Shown: positions 23,236 to 35,395 of the stretch, one piece after another
How the letters are laid out: every line of letters starts with the position of its first letter
Position numbering within the stretch: the first letter of the stretch is position 1
DNA from: Polytrichum commune
Taxonomy: Eukaryota; Streptophyta; Polytrichopsida; Polytrichales; Polytrichaceae
Reading direction: 5' to 3'
Assembly: GCA_950295325.1 (NCBI GenBank)
Contig: OX485809.1
Span: 8,680,001 to 8,744,000, forward strand
Length of the DNA: 64,000 bases
Program-made: the position numbers and the translations under genes
Notes under the pieces: model-generated
Seen by the model: the letters and a program-made list of their open reading frames with translations, nothing else
The model's database searches: none
What the model was told of the DNA's origin: nothing

Positions 23236-23799
23236 ATTATGTGTACCAAGTAAATTTATTATACTTAGGCCTAAATTACAGTGCACAAAAATGATGTTTT
23301 AATCGTTAACTAACGTAAGTTTTACAATCAAACTAGCTACAAAGAAGAAAACAATATCAACATCCGGGACGTGGAACAATGAAGGAGGCAGCGGCTCGGC
23401 CTACATCGAGCTCAATCAACCGAGGAGAATTGAGGTAAAATAACTAATCGTAGCCTTTCATTTAAGGTTGGAAGGAGCGCGGCCAAGGTATGCATCCCTA
23501 AACCCATTTGCCTATCTCGTAAGGTTAAGTGGCTTGACCACTTGACCGCCAAGGGGGTACCTAACTTCATTGTTTTCGGGCATCTTGATATGTTTTGTGG
23601 TAGTAGTTTTATTTATTAGGAAGTTCCGTATGTGGTAAGTTGGATTAATTACCAACACGATGTGAGCCCAAGTTGGGGTTCATAATTGTGGTTAACCTTT
23701 AGAACGGTTAAAATTTAGGCTTTAATTTTTCATTATATTATTTAAAACATAAAAAAATTGTGAGTTGAGTGGAAGTTGAATTTAGCTTCATTAGGGGTT

Positions 23800-25050
23800 G
23801 GCTTGTGTTTTTGTGAGTACTGCATTAGTGGAAGTTAGTTTGAGCTGGGTTAAGAAGAACTCAGGGCAAGTAGGTAGGTATGGGTTAGGCTTAGAGTTAA
23901 TTGTTTTCTTGAGGTAGTCAGGTGTTTATTTTAGGCACTTGGTGGCTTCGTGAAGGGGTTGTAACCGTTTCCAGTTGGGTGAGGTGTTGGAATCCCGGAT
24001 CTGAGAAGGGGAAACTCTCTATTCGGTTGGGAAGAACACTGTGCACACTCTCTCGAGGTGGCGGCCGAGGTTGGCTGAGAACGGCGATGCCTTGTAGGTT
24101 GGGGGCTCCAGCAGAATCGTTAGGTTGTAGCAGTTAAATTTGGTTAGGGGAGTAAGTGGCCGAATGCGGCAAGGCTAAAGCAGGGGCGCTGGGAGGGAAT
24201 AGTCTCTTCCGTGAGAAAAGGGCATGAATCACACTAGAGGCAGAACACATAGTCGGCACAAGGGCTGGGAATGTAGGAGGCTGAGTTCTGAGAGGTTGGC
24301 ATCGAACAACAAGGGCTGGGAGGAATGCGCAATGCAAGTAGAGGAGGCTTAAACCCTACTGATCTGCACCAAGGGAAGGGAATTCGTGAGGTTGGAAGAG
24401 ACTCCAGCTGCCAGAAGGTGGCACGGATTAGACATGTTACAAGAGAATCGAATTCCTACACAATGGGTCAGTTCAAGTTGCTAATGCTACTGAATTTTGT
24501 GACTTGTTAAGTGAAAAGGGAAAGGCATCAACGATGAATGGATGCACTGGGTTCGGCTTCCATTGCTGGAATTGGGCTTCAGGATAGATCTGCCTTTGCG
24601 GCAGAGAGAAAAATTATAATGCCACGAGGCTGTATGATGATCTGTAGTCAGTAGCAATAGTAGCGGTGAAGGATTGCTCTGCAATGGGCAACAAGGTTTT
24701 GGAGGATGTGGCCAAGGAGCTTGCTGCGGAATCTACGTAGCTGAAGACCAGTGCAGATACCGCTCTCAGAGTCAGGTGTTAGGCTGGTGTGGACAGTGGT
24801 TGAGCTCGCTGCCTCGAGCTACGGGAGCTCCACCCTGTGACGGGTTCTGAAGGGCAGTGAAGGGCATTGATGAGCTTAGGCCCAGGAGGAACAACGTAGT
24901 ATCATAGGCTAACCGAGATGACTGAAGGCTTCGGGCTTAGCTTAACTTGAAGGGCATATAACCGTGCATCCATGGGTGAAAATATTACAATTAATGGATA
25001 GTTGGAATTAGGGATAGGGCTAGCTTAATTAGTGGGATTAGAGGTTTTGA
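23800..25050. other. GC-richer noncoding stretch, possible retroelement UTR
   Basis: Many short frames on both strands (60-71 aa), none with a recognisable motif. The composition (guanine-rich plus strand, frequent aggttgg and ggggct) recalls the reverse complement of 17.1-18.2 kb, so it may be an old relative in the other orientation. The tracts on either side (23236-23799 and 25051-25614) show no genes. Confidence 0.3.
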
Positions 25051-25614
25051 TTAGGTTAGCGGAGCATTAGCGGAATGTGTGGCCATAATGATTGTTTAAG
25101 TGGTGTTTTCTTATGTGTTATGATATCAATGTGGGTGTTAAGCGATCACAAGGTGCCAGAGTGTTTGTAAACACTAATTACCTTGTGCGCTCTAAATAAA
25201 GTTGAGAGATTTATAAATGCTTCCATTAGAACTAGCATGACTCAAGGTCACTAGATCAGGCATAAGGATTGGGTGTATGTTAGCCTTAGCTCTCACTTGC
25301 ACTATGACATATTAAGGGTAGAGGTTTAGGGTTGACACACGACCACTCTGAATGTTGTTGGTGGAAATGTGAGATTAATGACCCGCAATTTCACTATTAT
25401 GTTGTTGGCCCTGTGCATAATGAGTAATGGCGCCAATTTTTTAAAGATTGTGCAACAGGTTGAACCTACATGTTGTTCGTCATTCTAGTCCCATTAAGTT
25501 GCATTTCGTGATCTATCCTGTATAAACATACCTAACAATTAAGAACATAAAAAAATCATAAACCCTTATTGGAAAGAGATCCGTATCGAAAACTTAATTC
25601 GGTAGGATGATACC

Positions 25615-25643
25615 ACCCTTCGGACCGTTGAAGTCCGAAGGGT
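25615..25643. repeat. Perfect 11-bp stem hairpin
   Basis: ACCCTTCGGAC, a seven-base loop, then GTCCGAAGGGT. It lies in noncoding AT-rich DNA. It is not part of a recognised element. Confidence 0.8.
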
Positions 25644-26473
25644 TTGAGATGTCACTCGACCTTCAAAGGACCTGTACGAGGCCTTAGAAGATTCCGAGCT
25701 AAGGAATGTATTAACTATGTAGGGGTGATGCCTAATATATGAATGTAGTAAGGTAGGATATGTAAACAAAATTAACTAAATAAGAAAGAATTTGTGTAAA
25801 GGGTGGGATTTAGGCCAAGTCATCCCGCTTAGGAAATTAAATATAACTAAGTAAAGAAATTAAAAGAAATTGAATGGTCCATCAAATCGTCGTTGTTCCG
25901 TTCATTGAGCTAGGGGTGGTATGAGTTACACTCGGGTGGTGTGTATCAGAACCATCTCAATTTACAAGTTAAGATTGTCTTGGTTCCAAAGGTGTGTCTA
26001 CGCTTAGAATAAGTTGTAGGTTTAGATTAGAACTAGATATGAAGTTGGTTAGTGGAGTGTTAAGCCACAATAGTAAAAAACTAAGGTCCAACCTCCGGAG
26101 GTACTATAACGCATATTTAATTCCCCTCCAAAAATCTAAGTACTCACGTTGTACACCTATCATCCGGGTTCGGCTTGGGCACCTGCAAGTGCATGTCATC
26201 TTCACCGAAGGGTTTGTGTGATACTTTTAGGCTCCCTCGGAAGGGGGTGGCCTTAAAGCGCCACACAAAGCCAAGTGGCTTTGATGGTAGAACTCCCCCG
26301 CCGAAGTAAAAAACATGAACAAATTTTCCTCTGCTCTTCCTCTCAGGGAGAAAATTCTCGAAAATTGGCTCAACAAAGCTTCTTTCTGGGTTCAAGTGCA
26401 TCTACAATTTCTTCTTATCTATTTGTTCTTTTTTCTACTTCACATTTTTACCTATTGATTTTTCTTATCATAG

Positions 26474-28050
26474 TTGGAAAAGGGGGTTGAGGCTGAGATC
26501 CCATCATTTGAAAATGAATGTTCCGTTGACATTGAGTGGGGTTCTATAAAGGATATTTTGCAACCTGCCAATTATATTGAGTATTGGAGGCTCATTATGT
26601 GGGACAAAGCTTTCTGGGTGTATTTTGATGACAAGGGAATTTTGAAATTTATTAAAGACCTTGATCTCATGGAGTTTGAGGAAGGCCCCATAGCAATCAA
26701 ATGCGTCGCTTACCGGTAATCTTTTGAGTTGTTATTTAGTTTATACTATCTTTGTTTCGTTTCGTTTCCACCACTGTTTTTTTTTCTGATGTTCTTCATT
26801 TTGTAGGTACATTCACTGTGGGTTCGTTGTGAAGAATGTTTTGCCTTCTTTGTGCTTGCCTACTTTCCTTCTAGATTGGGTCGACAACAACTCCAATCTT
26901 TGTGTGTATACGGGCATGCAACTTGCAAAGTTTCCACTCATGCACTTGGTGGTTGGTACTTGGATTGCTCTCGTGGATTCGTGCCCGAGGTGGAAGAAAC
27001 CCTTTACAATAGCCTTGTAAGCTCTGCCCCTGAGGTGATTGAATTAGAGAAAAAGCCGGAAGAAGATAACCCAACTCCTCCATCCAATGAGAAGGAGGTT
27101 GCGCCAGTGAAAGACAAGGGCAAGGGTAGGAAGGTTGCCGCACAAGCATAAAACGTGGCCCATTATTTTTTTGTAAAATTAATATAGGGGCTGAAGATAA
27201 GGATCCTAGAAGGTATGTTTAGTATGGTATGTAAATGGGTTTAGGATTCACGGAGATGAATGATAATTGGGATTTCCGTCTGTCCAAAATTACTTAAAAT
27301 GAATATATAGTACAAAAATTGCAGTGACTTGGACAATATATGTAATAGAAGGGTGCAAACAAATGGGTCATTTTTGAAATTTAAGTAATTGTAGGGAGAC
27401 TTTAATTCAATCCTAAAAGGTAAATAACCCCAAAACAAAAAACCCCCAGCCGCACGTGGTGCACAAAAATGCCTTAGAGTGATCTACCCGTGATCCATTT
27501 TTTTTATACCCTTGTCTTTTGCATGCATGTATTTCTAACTTTCCCTTGGACATTTCATGTAGACCCGCAAGTTCTTCATCAAGGTCCTCATGCGTAATGA
27601 ATTCATTTTGAATGTCCGTACCTCGGACTTTGAGGACATGGGTTACAATCTCAAGAGAGATAGTTGGCTCGACAGTTTCATTGATGAGAAGAATCAAACG
27701 ATAAGGGAAGACGGGGTGCCTTGGAGAGGTGCTCGTAAAAAATGACACGAATTTTTCTCCATTCATTTCTCCGCCCTCACAGACAAGGACGATATTATCA
27801 TGGATTGGCAATGTGGCGTCGGTTCATTCTTTATTTTTTTGAGTTTTTTTTTTTCCATTTTCTATGTTCTTATTGCATTTCCCATTCATTCCCTTATTCT
27901 TACATTTTTTTGATGTTTTAGGGGGTTCCGTCATTGCTTGCCGTTCCATTCAATACCATATTGTGGTGCTCGAATCGGATATCGACATCTTCAAGTCTCT
28001 TCTCATCCCCATGCGTGAGCCTAAGGATGATGGCGAAGCAGAATTTTGAT
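26474..28050 (+). pseudogene. Decayed spliced gene, possible amino-methyltransferase-like C-terminus
   Basis: Coding-looking segments lie at 26474-26713, 26808-27148, 27560-27810 and 27922-28049, with splice-like borders: CCG then GTAATC; TTTGTAG; TTCATGTAG; TTTTAG. Recognisable pieces are HALGGWYLDCSRGFVPEVEE in segment 2 and a later FF..I.ALTD.DDIIMDW.CGVGS. Segment 4 has a G.VIACRS..YHIVVLESDIDIFK run. The last two resemble the X-I motif order of beta-class N4/N6 amino-methyltransferases (a D..CG.GS glycine loop). Segment 1 and segment 2 do not share a frame, and a stop follows RGARKK. It could instead be transposon cargo. The family call is an inference. Confidence 0.38.
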
Positions 28051-30590
28051 TTGTTGTGTGCATAACTTCGATTTTGGCTTCCAACTTGTTTGTTTGCATT
28101 TCCATATTCTCGGATCACAGTTTTTTGCATGTGTTCATGTTTATTTTTTTTCGGCTTGTATGTTCAGAGTTCCAAAGGAGAGTCCAATCCATGTCCTCAC
28201 TGCGGACATGTTTGCAACCCCTTGAACAATGTTTGAGCTCCCTTCGTATGCTACTGAGTTTGCCCGTCATTTCGCGGAGGCACCGTCCCCACCTCCTTTT
28301 CGCACCGGCCCTTTTAACAAACCAGTCTTGGATTTCCTAGACATAGAGGCCAAGTAGGGCAAGGATAATGATAGACACGATAGTCCAAGCTATTGATTAG
28401 GCCTTGTGGATTTGGAGACTCAAGCTCGTATGCTATGTTTTTATTTGAATTCTTTTGAGTTCATCTGTTTTGTTTCCATCTACCTTTTGCAAATCCCCAT
28501 TCCACTCGTTCTTTATGTTATGTTGATGTTTCATTCTGCTTGCTGATGTCAATTCTAATTTAATCCTAAATCATTTAGAAACCATACTACAAGAACTTTT
28601 ACAAGAAACACATTCTTCCACGACTCCACGTTCTACTTGCTGGTGGAATTAGATAAAGTTATAATCTCCATGGGATTGGGGTATTTTTTTTAACAAATTG
28701 AACTCAAAACATCTCAAAATTCCACTATCATATGCACTCCTTCTATCAAATTTGTCCATCATAATTCAAATTCTTCCCTTTCCAAAATTCGCTTTCCGCT
28801 CTTTGCTCTCCACTCTCCGCTCTATGCTCACACTATTAAGTTTCCCTCTCCAAAGGAAGGGGAAGATGATGGTGTCCAGGCACCCGTTGGGGGGGGGGTT
28901 CTAGACACTCTTGGTGAGGTTGCCATTGACAAGGATTGTCTTATGAGGGCTAGGCCACTAGTGGGCGGAAAAACTGTGCAATGTGGGAAGGGGGTCCCAA
29001 AGCTTGGACTTTGAGAAATTGTTGCCCACCACCCCCACTCACCTTTGGGACTAGCTTGCCCCTCTTGTTGAAGAATTCATCACAAGATTCTCGCCCGAGG
29101 GTGAGGCAAAGGGCGTGATTGCAGTACAAGAATAAGACAATGGTATTTGTGTTATTTAGCCTCATGAAACTCCACACTATCACGTGAACTAAGTCTTGGA
29201 CCTCACACAAAAAATGCCACAAACCGGGACGAACTCATACAACCTTATGGTTCAAGAGAATTTCCCCATTATAGTCCATTTCAGTTGGTGAGAATGCTAC
29301 AAATGTGCTTTCGTGAATTGAATGGGCATTCTTAGAGCTAGGTTATTTTGTCATCATGAGGAGGGACCTTGTCATCGGATCAATTAGCCACACCCTTCTC
29401 CACAATTAACAAAGGTGCGTTCGTAACATTTTCCTCAATGAATGCCTCTACCACAATCTCCATGTCCATGAGATTGTCATTTGCCTATTGGGATTCCTGT
29501 GTCTCAAGGATGGGTTTAGTGTCATCGGTAGTTCCTCTAGCTCAAGAATGTTCATATGTACAATCTCAATTCTTGTAGAGGCTCCGGTCTCCTTAAACTC
29601 CATCTTGTTGACACCTTTGTAGTCATTGGATTCTCTTACGTATCTTTCACATTGTTTGTGATTTGTGCACTACCATCATCCAACCTAACTATGACCATGG
29701 GAAAAGTTGTGAATGTAGTTGTGTCCATTTTTGTAGAAGGTAGAGCTTTAGATTGCTCGTATTCAATGGAAATGTAAAGGAAGAGGCATGAGAAACAATA
29801 AGGTTAGAATAAGGCTATAATGCTAGTCTAAAGAGGGATAAAAATTATCCCATATTGTTTGTATAAACCAATGAAAAGAAGAAAAACAATAAAATGTAAA
29901 GCAAGGAGATCATGAGACCATCTCACTCCAAGCATTGCTCATATGCTTTTGTGTATGTGTAGATACTTGTCCAATCTCATCTCTAGTCCTATTGACATCC
30001 AATAAGTTATGGGCTTATCATGCAAGTGAAGTGCCTTAGAAATTTGATTGCATTGAGGTTGCGGAATGGATTTTGAGGGGTTGGCACTTTGGAGCTTCAT
30101 ATGTTGGAGGTGTCTGAGGGCGCATTTGGTTGTTATAAGTTTTGTTTTTGTTTTTTTTGCTTTTGCTTAAATGTATGTTTGATGCAAGAATATATGATTT
30201 GAGTTTTTTGAGTGTTGAGAGATTTGGAGGTGTTTAGATTTCAAAAACATTTGATTGGAGTGTTTTGAGCGTTCAAAGGATAATTTGAGAGCTTTGAAGG
30301 TGTTTAGACTCCAATAGAATATGACTTGAGAGGCTTGAATGTTTAGAAATTGATTTGAGAGTGTAAGACATATTTAAGGTGAAGATGACCTTATTTGACT
30401 GATTTGAATGTCTTAAGAACACTCTTGAGGTGCAGAAAATCTAACTTGAGGCAATTGAGAGTGTTAGGTATTTGAGGTGAAAAAAAATCTAGAGATGGAT
30501 CCAAGTGGGAGAAATGAAGGCCCTACAATGGTCGTTTTGGATGAATATTTCAAACCATCTTTGTGTGATGACGGTGAGGAGCGCGAAAAA
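28051..30590. other. Mostly noncoding, with fragments and a degenerate minisatellite
   Basis: At 28165-28345 one frame resembles a continuation of the preceding decayed gene (FELPSYATEFARHF...). The minus frame near 29222-28950 has a short coding-like run ending in a GTGAGT donor, but no partner exon. From about 30190 to 30490 a loose repeat of ttgaga/tttgagtg words forms a degenerate minisatellite. No complete gene was found. Confidence 0.4.
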
Positions 30591-30593
30591 TAA

Positions 30594-32040
30594 GTGGGAG
30601 ATCACTTGGTTGCAAATGAAGAAACAATCGAAATAACCGTGAAGAATCACGGTCGCATTGATAGATTTGGCATAGATGGAAAATGTCCTAAGAGGGAGCG
30701 GCGCCTAGTTGGAAAGTGGTGGAAGAATCATATTCTACCCCAACACGCCGAAGAACGGACCAATGTGGAATTTTTGGACGATCTTTTGAATTTGTGCAAA
30801 ATGTTAAGATCCGAAAATGCAAGCAAGTGGGAGGCTGCAATGCAAGAGGAATACAACTCACTAATGGCCAACGGTCTATGGAATTGACCAACCTTTATAA
30901 GAATCGCAAGAGTGTAGGATGCCAATGGGTGTTCCGCACCAAAAGGGATGCATAAGGTGAAATTGTTAGATATAAGGCGCAGTTAGTAGCAAAATGATAT
31001 TCTTAAGTGGCCAAAGTGGATTTCAATGAGACATTTATCCCTGTGGCCAAATTTATCACCATTAGGTGCATTATCACAATAAGAGTGGCTATGGATTGGG
31101 AGATCCACCAAATGAACGAAAAGACATCATTTTGAATGAAATATTGGATGTGAAGATTTACATGGATCAACCGGAGGGTTTCATACAATCACCTTGTGTG
31201 CAAACTCAAGAAAACTTTGTACATGTTCAAGCAATTATCGAGGGTGTGGTACATTATATTGACTCATTCTTCATCAACGAGGGCTATTGTAGGATCATTC
31301 ATTATAAGTCAAATAAGTAGGTGAGTATTTGTTGGCGACAATCCTCTACGTGGACAATTTGATCATATTGGCAAACAATGTAGCCCAGTTGAAGTGGCTC
31401 AAATTGGAACTCGAGAAAGAATTTGAAATGAGCAATGTCTAAGAGTTGTATTATTACCTAGGAATGGAATTTGAGAGGAATAGGGAACCCCGTATCATTA
31501 CCATGAACCAAAGGAACTACATTGAGGAGGTCCTTAAGCATTTCAACATGGAAGAATGTAAACCGGTTGGAACTCCATTCGATGCGAATTCAATATTGTT
31601 ATTATTTTCGGATGAGGAATTTTGGAATGTACAAAGAAAAATGGAAGGTGTTCCATACAAGGCCAGGGTAGGATCTCTCATGTATGCAATGGTGGCCACA
31701 ATGGCTAATATTGCATTTGCGGTGAGTACGGTGAGCCAATTTATGTCGAAAGCCGGTCCACCGCATTGGATGGCCATAAAATACATCGTGAGGTATTTGA
31801 AAGGCATTTCAAATTATGCCTCATAGGCTAGATATCACTTTTAGAGGATTTTGTGATGCGGATTGGGGGTGATATGCAAACAACTAGCAATCCATCACAG
31901 AGTATGTGTTTTTTGTTGGCGTTAGAGTCATTTTGTGGAAATGCAAGAAACAACCTACCATTGCATTGTCTACGACGAAGGCAAAGTACATGGCCACTAT
32001 CCTCCCCAAGACACAACAAAAATTATGGGAGAAACAACTA
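30594..32040 (+). mobile_element. Decayed Copia retrotransposon: RT and RNase H, catalytic YVDN
   Basis: The RT entry is readable (ASKWEAAMQEEYNSL, then KSVGCQWVFRTKRDA in a shifted frame near 30900-30950). The catalytic box at 31347-31358 reads YVDN instead of YVDD. Next come YYLGMEFERN, MNQRNYIEEVLKHFNMEECK and RVGSLMYAM (frame 31446-31826). RNase H starts near 31830 with G.CDADWG and ends with TTKAKYMA near 31970-31995. Many stops and frameshifts are present. No LTR or integrase was found. Confidence 0.85.
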
Positions 32041-32059
32041 AGTATACTTCATAACATTT

Positions 32060-33730
32060 GAAAAGCAATCCACACCACTTGTAGTTATCCCCACACACAA
32101 CTACATAATTACCTAGACATGTTAGCCATACAATCGCCAAACGTCCCCAATGTCCCATCAACCCTAAATCCAACAAATCTCGCACAATAGATAGAAACAA
32201 TAGCTAACATTGGAAGAACCGCCAAGAAAGAACCCAAAAATTCCCTCAAAACAAACCGCAATAAAGTGCAAGAAAACCATAACCAAATACCAAACCCTAC
32301 TAGAGAAAAAACCAAAAATAATACACAAACGTATTCCAACCCACTACCAACACCACTCTTGATTGCCTCAAAGATCCAAATAATAACATCCTTAGAGCAT
32401 CCTCAGCCCACACAAGGTACTCGCTCCCGGCATCAAAGTTTGCAAGGAGCCCGGCGAATGGGAGGGAGGAAGAGGCGGGAGGGGGGTCCAGCCGTGCGCC
32501 CGGCAAGCGCCCCCAGCACACAAGCTTCGCTCCTCCTCATGCCATGGTGGCCTCTGCTAGTACAGTAGCGGGAGGACAAATTCTCACTGCAAACTCGAAA
32601 AAAGTGCTGAGAGCGGGAGTGCTTTTGATGGGACCCGCTCCATAACGGGACGGGTAGCGAGGCCGTTGGCCCGAACCCCGGGCACCCTAATCCCGGCAGT
32701 TACCGTTGCTGGGAGAACACCATGTCCGACTGAGGATGCTCTTACAAAACCAACAAACATAGCCAATGAAATATACCGCTCTCAACAAGCATCATTCCAA
32801 AGACAAACACACATATGAGACGATACTACGGATCACCCCGATACATGCATGTGTGCCATCCAAAAATACCCATGGCATACCCCCAATGGCATTATTTTAG
32901 AAAATAATGCCCAATGGACACACTCTTATATAACAACTTCTCCCACAAAATATATGATCAAAGCCCCAAACAACTAGCACGTGAAAAAACTCCAGGATTA
33001 GACAATATCCCAAACAAAATAATGAAAATACTTCCACAATCCTGCCAGGTTATGCTCTTCATGTTCTTACAACAATGCTACAAACAAAAGGAAATCTTGA
33101 CCTTCTGGAAACACAACAAAACCATTCTTTTAAACAAGAAACGACCCACTCCTCCTTACCAACTATAGACCTATCGCGCTAGCCAACACAATATACAAAT
33201 CTTACATTAACACACTAACATCACTCCTCAAAAGTTATGGAGAAAAACATAGAATATTACACTTTAGTCAAGAAGGATGTAGACCTCAATGCAATACCAC
33301 AAGGCAAATCCAAACAATCATCGCAACCCTCGAAGATGCACAACTCACAAATAAAGACATAAACCTAACATATATCGACTTTTGAAATGCTTGAGATCCA
33401 TTGACCACACTAGACTACTAGCCCTAATGGAAGACCTAGGCTTCCCCCATGATGCAGTAGAATAATAGGTTGCATTTATGTAGACTCAACTACATCATTC
33501 TCAAGAAACCACTTCTGCAACATGTTACCAATACAAATAAACAACGGATGGAAAGTAAACCCCCTCATAACTGTCACAACCGGAGTAAGAGGCGCCATAC
33601 ACAAATACTCAATAAAAAAAAAACTCAATGACCTCACCATTCCCAAACCCACCATTAAAGCTCTCATGAGAAAAATACACCAAAATGCCATCGAATACCT
33701 CATATACATGTACTCAATAAAAGAAAACTA
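32060..33730 (+). mobile_element. LINE reverse transcriptase fragment
   Basis: From 32914 the frame reads REKTPGLDNIPNKIMKILP and, after a frame change near 33150, NYRPIALANTIYKSYI. These are classical LINE RT blocks (P.G.D.IP, then NYRPI.L). FSQEGCRP and TYIDF.NA (motif A region, now with TGA stops) follow near 33280-33390. A third frame (33522-33731) is a more distal stretch, so the segment holding motifs B and C (A/YADD) seems to be deleted. The part from 32060 to 32394 is AC-rich, possibly upstream LINE sequence. The GC-rich MITE at 32395 interrupts it. Confidence 0.7.
32395..32741. mobile_element. PIF/Harbinger-like GC-rich MITE, 347 bp, TTA target duplication
   Basis: The inverted ends are GAGCATCCTCAG and CTGAGGATGCTC, with TTA at 32392-32394 and 32742-32744. 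GAGCAT(C)-type termini with a TTA duplication are common in plant PIF/Harbinger MITEs. The interior is strongly GC-rich against the AC-rich LINE flanks. The open frames over it are not genes. Confidence 0.82.
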
Positions 33731-34267
33731 GACAATAGACAAACCAACACCCCCCCCCCCCCTTACAAACATACAAAGAACTCACCTTCCGAAAGGAAGG
33801 CAAAACACCTTAACCTGCATCATGGATAACCATGATCAATTCAAGGTCAATAACTTGAATTCAATGGACTCACATTCACGCTGGTACATAACTCCAACGT
33901 TATTATTCTTTTTCTTTTTCTTTTTTTGGGAATGCATGGATCAATGTAGTTTAGAAGTGGAATCCACCCAAACTAAATTGATCTACATATTCCCATATGA
34001 AGCTGAATTGTTTCATGTTGCAGTCCTCAAGGTAGGTTTCAATCGGCTCAAACACAATCAACACAAAACCTGCAATAGGGTGGGAATAACATCGTGGTTT
34101 GAAACCGCATTTATTGTACATATAACCAGAATCTGCCAGTTTTTTCTTTATTGTTTTTGTTTCCGAGGGAAATCCTTTGCTACACGCCAATTCACATATA
34201 ACTTAGTACACGGAATTCAGACTTGCATTCCAAGAGTTACTGAACGTAGACCGGAAGTATGTGTAAG
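33731..34267. other. Spacer with poly-C and poly-T runs, no supported gene
   Basis: It contains a 14-base C-run near 33749 and a T-rich stretch near 33900-33930. A 179-aa frame, 33822-34361, crosses it but has no protein-like features beyond a phenylalanine run read from poly-T. Confidence 0.5.
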
Positions 34268-34705
34268 CGTCGTTGTGGATAGTGAAACAGCAAATTTCTA
34301 CTCCAGCTTTTGCACAAAACTGTTGTCTCCGACACGAACATCATCTACTTACACTTGCTAGGTATATGCTACGTTTTAATTTCAACACTCCCCAAGGCCT
34401 GCAGCAATTCTACTTCAAGAGGTGAAGTATGTTACAGAGAGATGTTAAGTATGTTACAGAGAGATGTTTGTGTGATCACCTTATGGTCCACCGCATCGTT
34501 GTAGACAGTGAAACGACAAAATTTAACTCCAGGTCTTCCATAAAAACTGTTGTTTTTGAAACGAACATCACCTACTTACACTTACTATGCAATATGGGTA
34601 TCCTGGTTTCAACACTCCCGAAGGCCTAGAGCAATTGTACTTCGAGAGATGAAGTATGTTACAGGGAGACGTTTATGTGATAACCTTATGTTCCATCACA
34701 TTGAG
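34268..34705. repeat. About 230-bp tandem duplication 3' of the minus-strand histidine-rich gene
   Basis: Unit 1 is about 34268-34495 and unit 2 about 34496-34705. Both carry gtcgttgt.ga.agtgaaac near the start, then acgaacatca.ctacttacac, then aggcct..agcaatt.tacttc and gaagtatgttacag. Unit 1 also contains a 22-bp direct duplication at about 34424-34467 (aagtatgttacagagagatg). It lies directly downstream of the minus-strand stop codon and may form its 3'UTR. Confidence 0.8.
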
Positions 34706-34720
34706 CATTCAGTAGTTTCT

Positions 34721-35395
34721 TCAGGGCGAGGGGTTGATGTTGTCTTTGTCGTTGTTTTTCTCGTCGAGTGCCATGACAGCCAGTGCTTCATTGGCTTCCT
34801 CCACGCCCTCCGCAGTGACAGGGACGAGGTTTTCGACGTCGTTGATCGGTACATTAGTCGTGGCGGAGCTGCCTCTCTCACCAGAATGGCAACAACGATC
34901 AGGAGGTGAAGCGCATCGCCTCATGCCGACATGGCGGTTCAAGTGACCGAAATGATGACATCTCTTAACTATATGGTGGCCGCCATGGCGTTTCTTATGG
35001 CCACAATGTCGGTGTGGAACAAAGTCGAGAAAAATCATCTCGGTGATAGCAGGCCCTTGAGAAGGACCTGAATCGTCGTTTCCGGTTTCTGGATGGAGGC
35101 AATGCTCTTGTTCAGAACTGGATGATGGAACCATGCCGACATGGCCGTTGAATATCAAGTGGCCATGGTGATAGTGGCTGTGGTGACCATGATGGCCACG
35201 GTGGTGCCGCCCGACAAATCTCGGAGGTCCAGAAGAAGTTGGACAATGGTGAGGATGGCTGCCATGAGGAGGAAGGACAAGTGGATGTGATCTGTGGTGT
35301 AATTTGAAGTGATGGTGAGGGCGGAGACGACATCCATAACCGTGTTCTCTTTCTCCCGAAAACGGCGTTAGTATCATCGTGTCTGCAGCCACCAT
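34721..35395 (-). CDS. Histidine-rich protein, 224 aa, intronless, paralogue 1
   Basis: A single uninterrupted frame runs from ATG at 35395 to the stop at 34721. The protein has about 35 histidines (near 16%), in clusters such as RHHRGHHGHHSHYHHGH. The amino end is M.AADTM. A central island reads HCLHPE...GPAITE, followed by an F.P element. The carboxyl part reads HSGERG..ATT..PI.DVE and ends in MALD...D.NPS. These blocks recur in the divergently transcribed neighbour (37398-38462), while the His-rich segments between them differ in length and order. There is no signal peptide or membrane helix. His-rich proteins often bind metal, but nothing here proves that. The leader has two imperfect copies of one segment. 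I recognise no family. The conserved protein ends argue for a real gene. Confidence 0.7.
   Translation of the reverse strand: MVAADTMILTPFSGEREHGYGCRLRPHHHFKLHHRSHPLVLPPHGSHPHHCPTSSGPPRFVGRHHRGHHGHHSHYHHGHLIFNGHVGMVPSSSSEQEHCLHPETGNDDSGPSQGPAITEMIFLDFVPHRHCGHKKRHGGHHIVKRCHHFGHLNRHVGMRRCASPPDRCCHSGERGSSATTNVPINDVENLVPVTAEGVEEANEALAVMALDEKNNDKDNINPSP

Noticed and set aside
33822-34361. 179-aa open frame on the plus strand
   Set aside because: It reads through a poly-T run (a phenylalanine string) and an adjacent tandem duplication, and has no recognisable domain.
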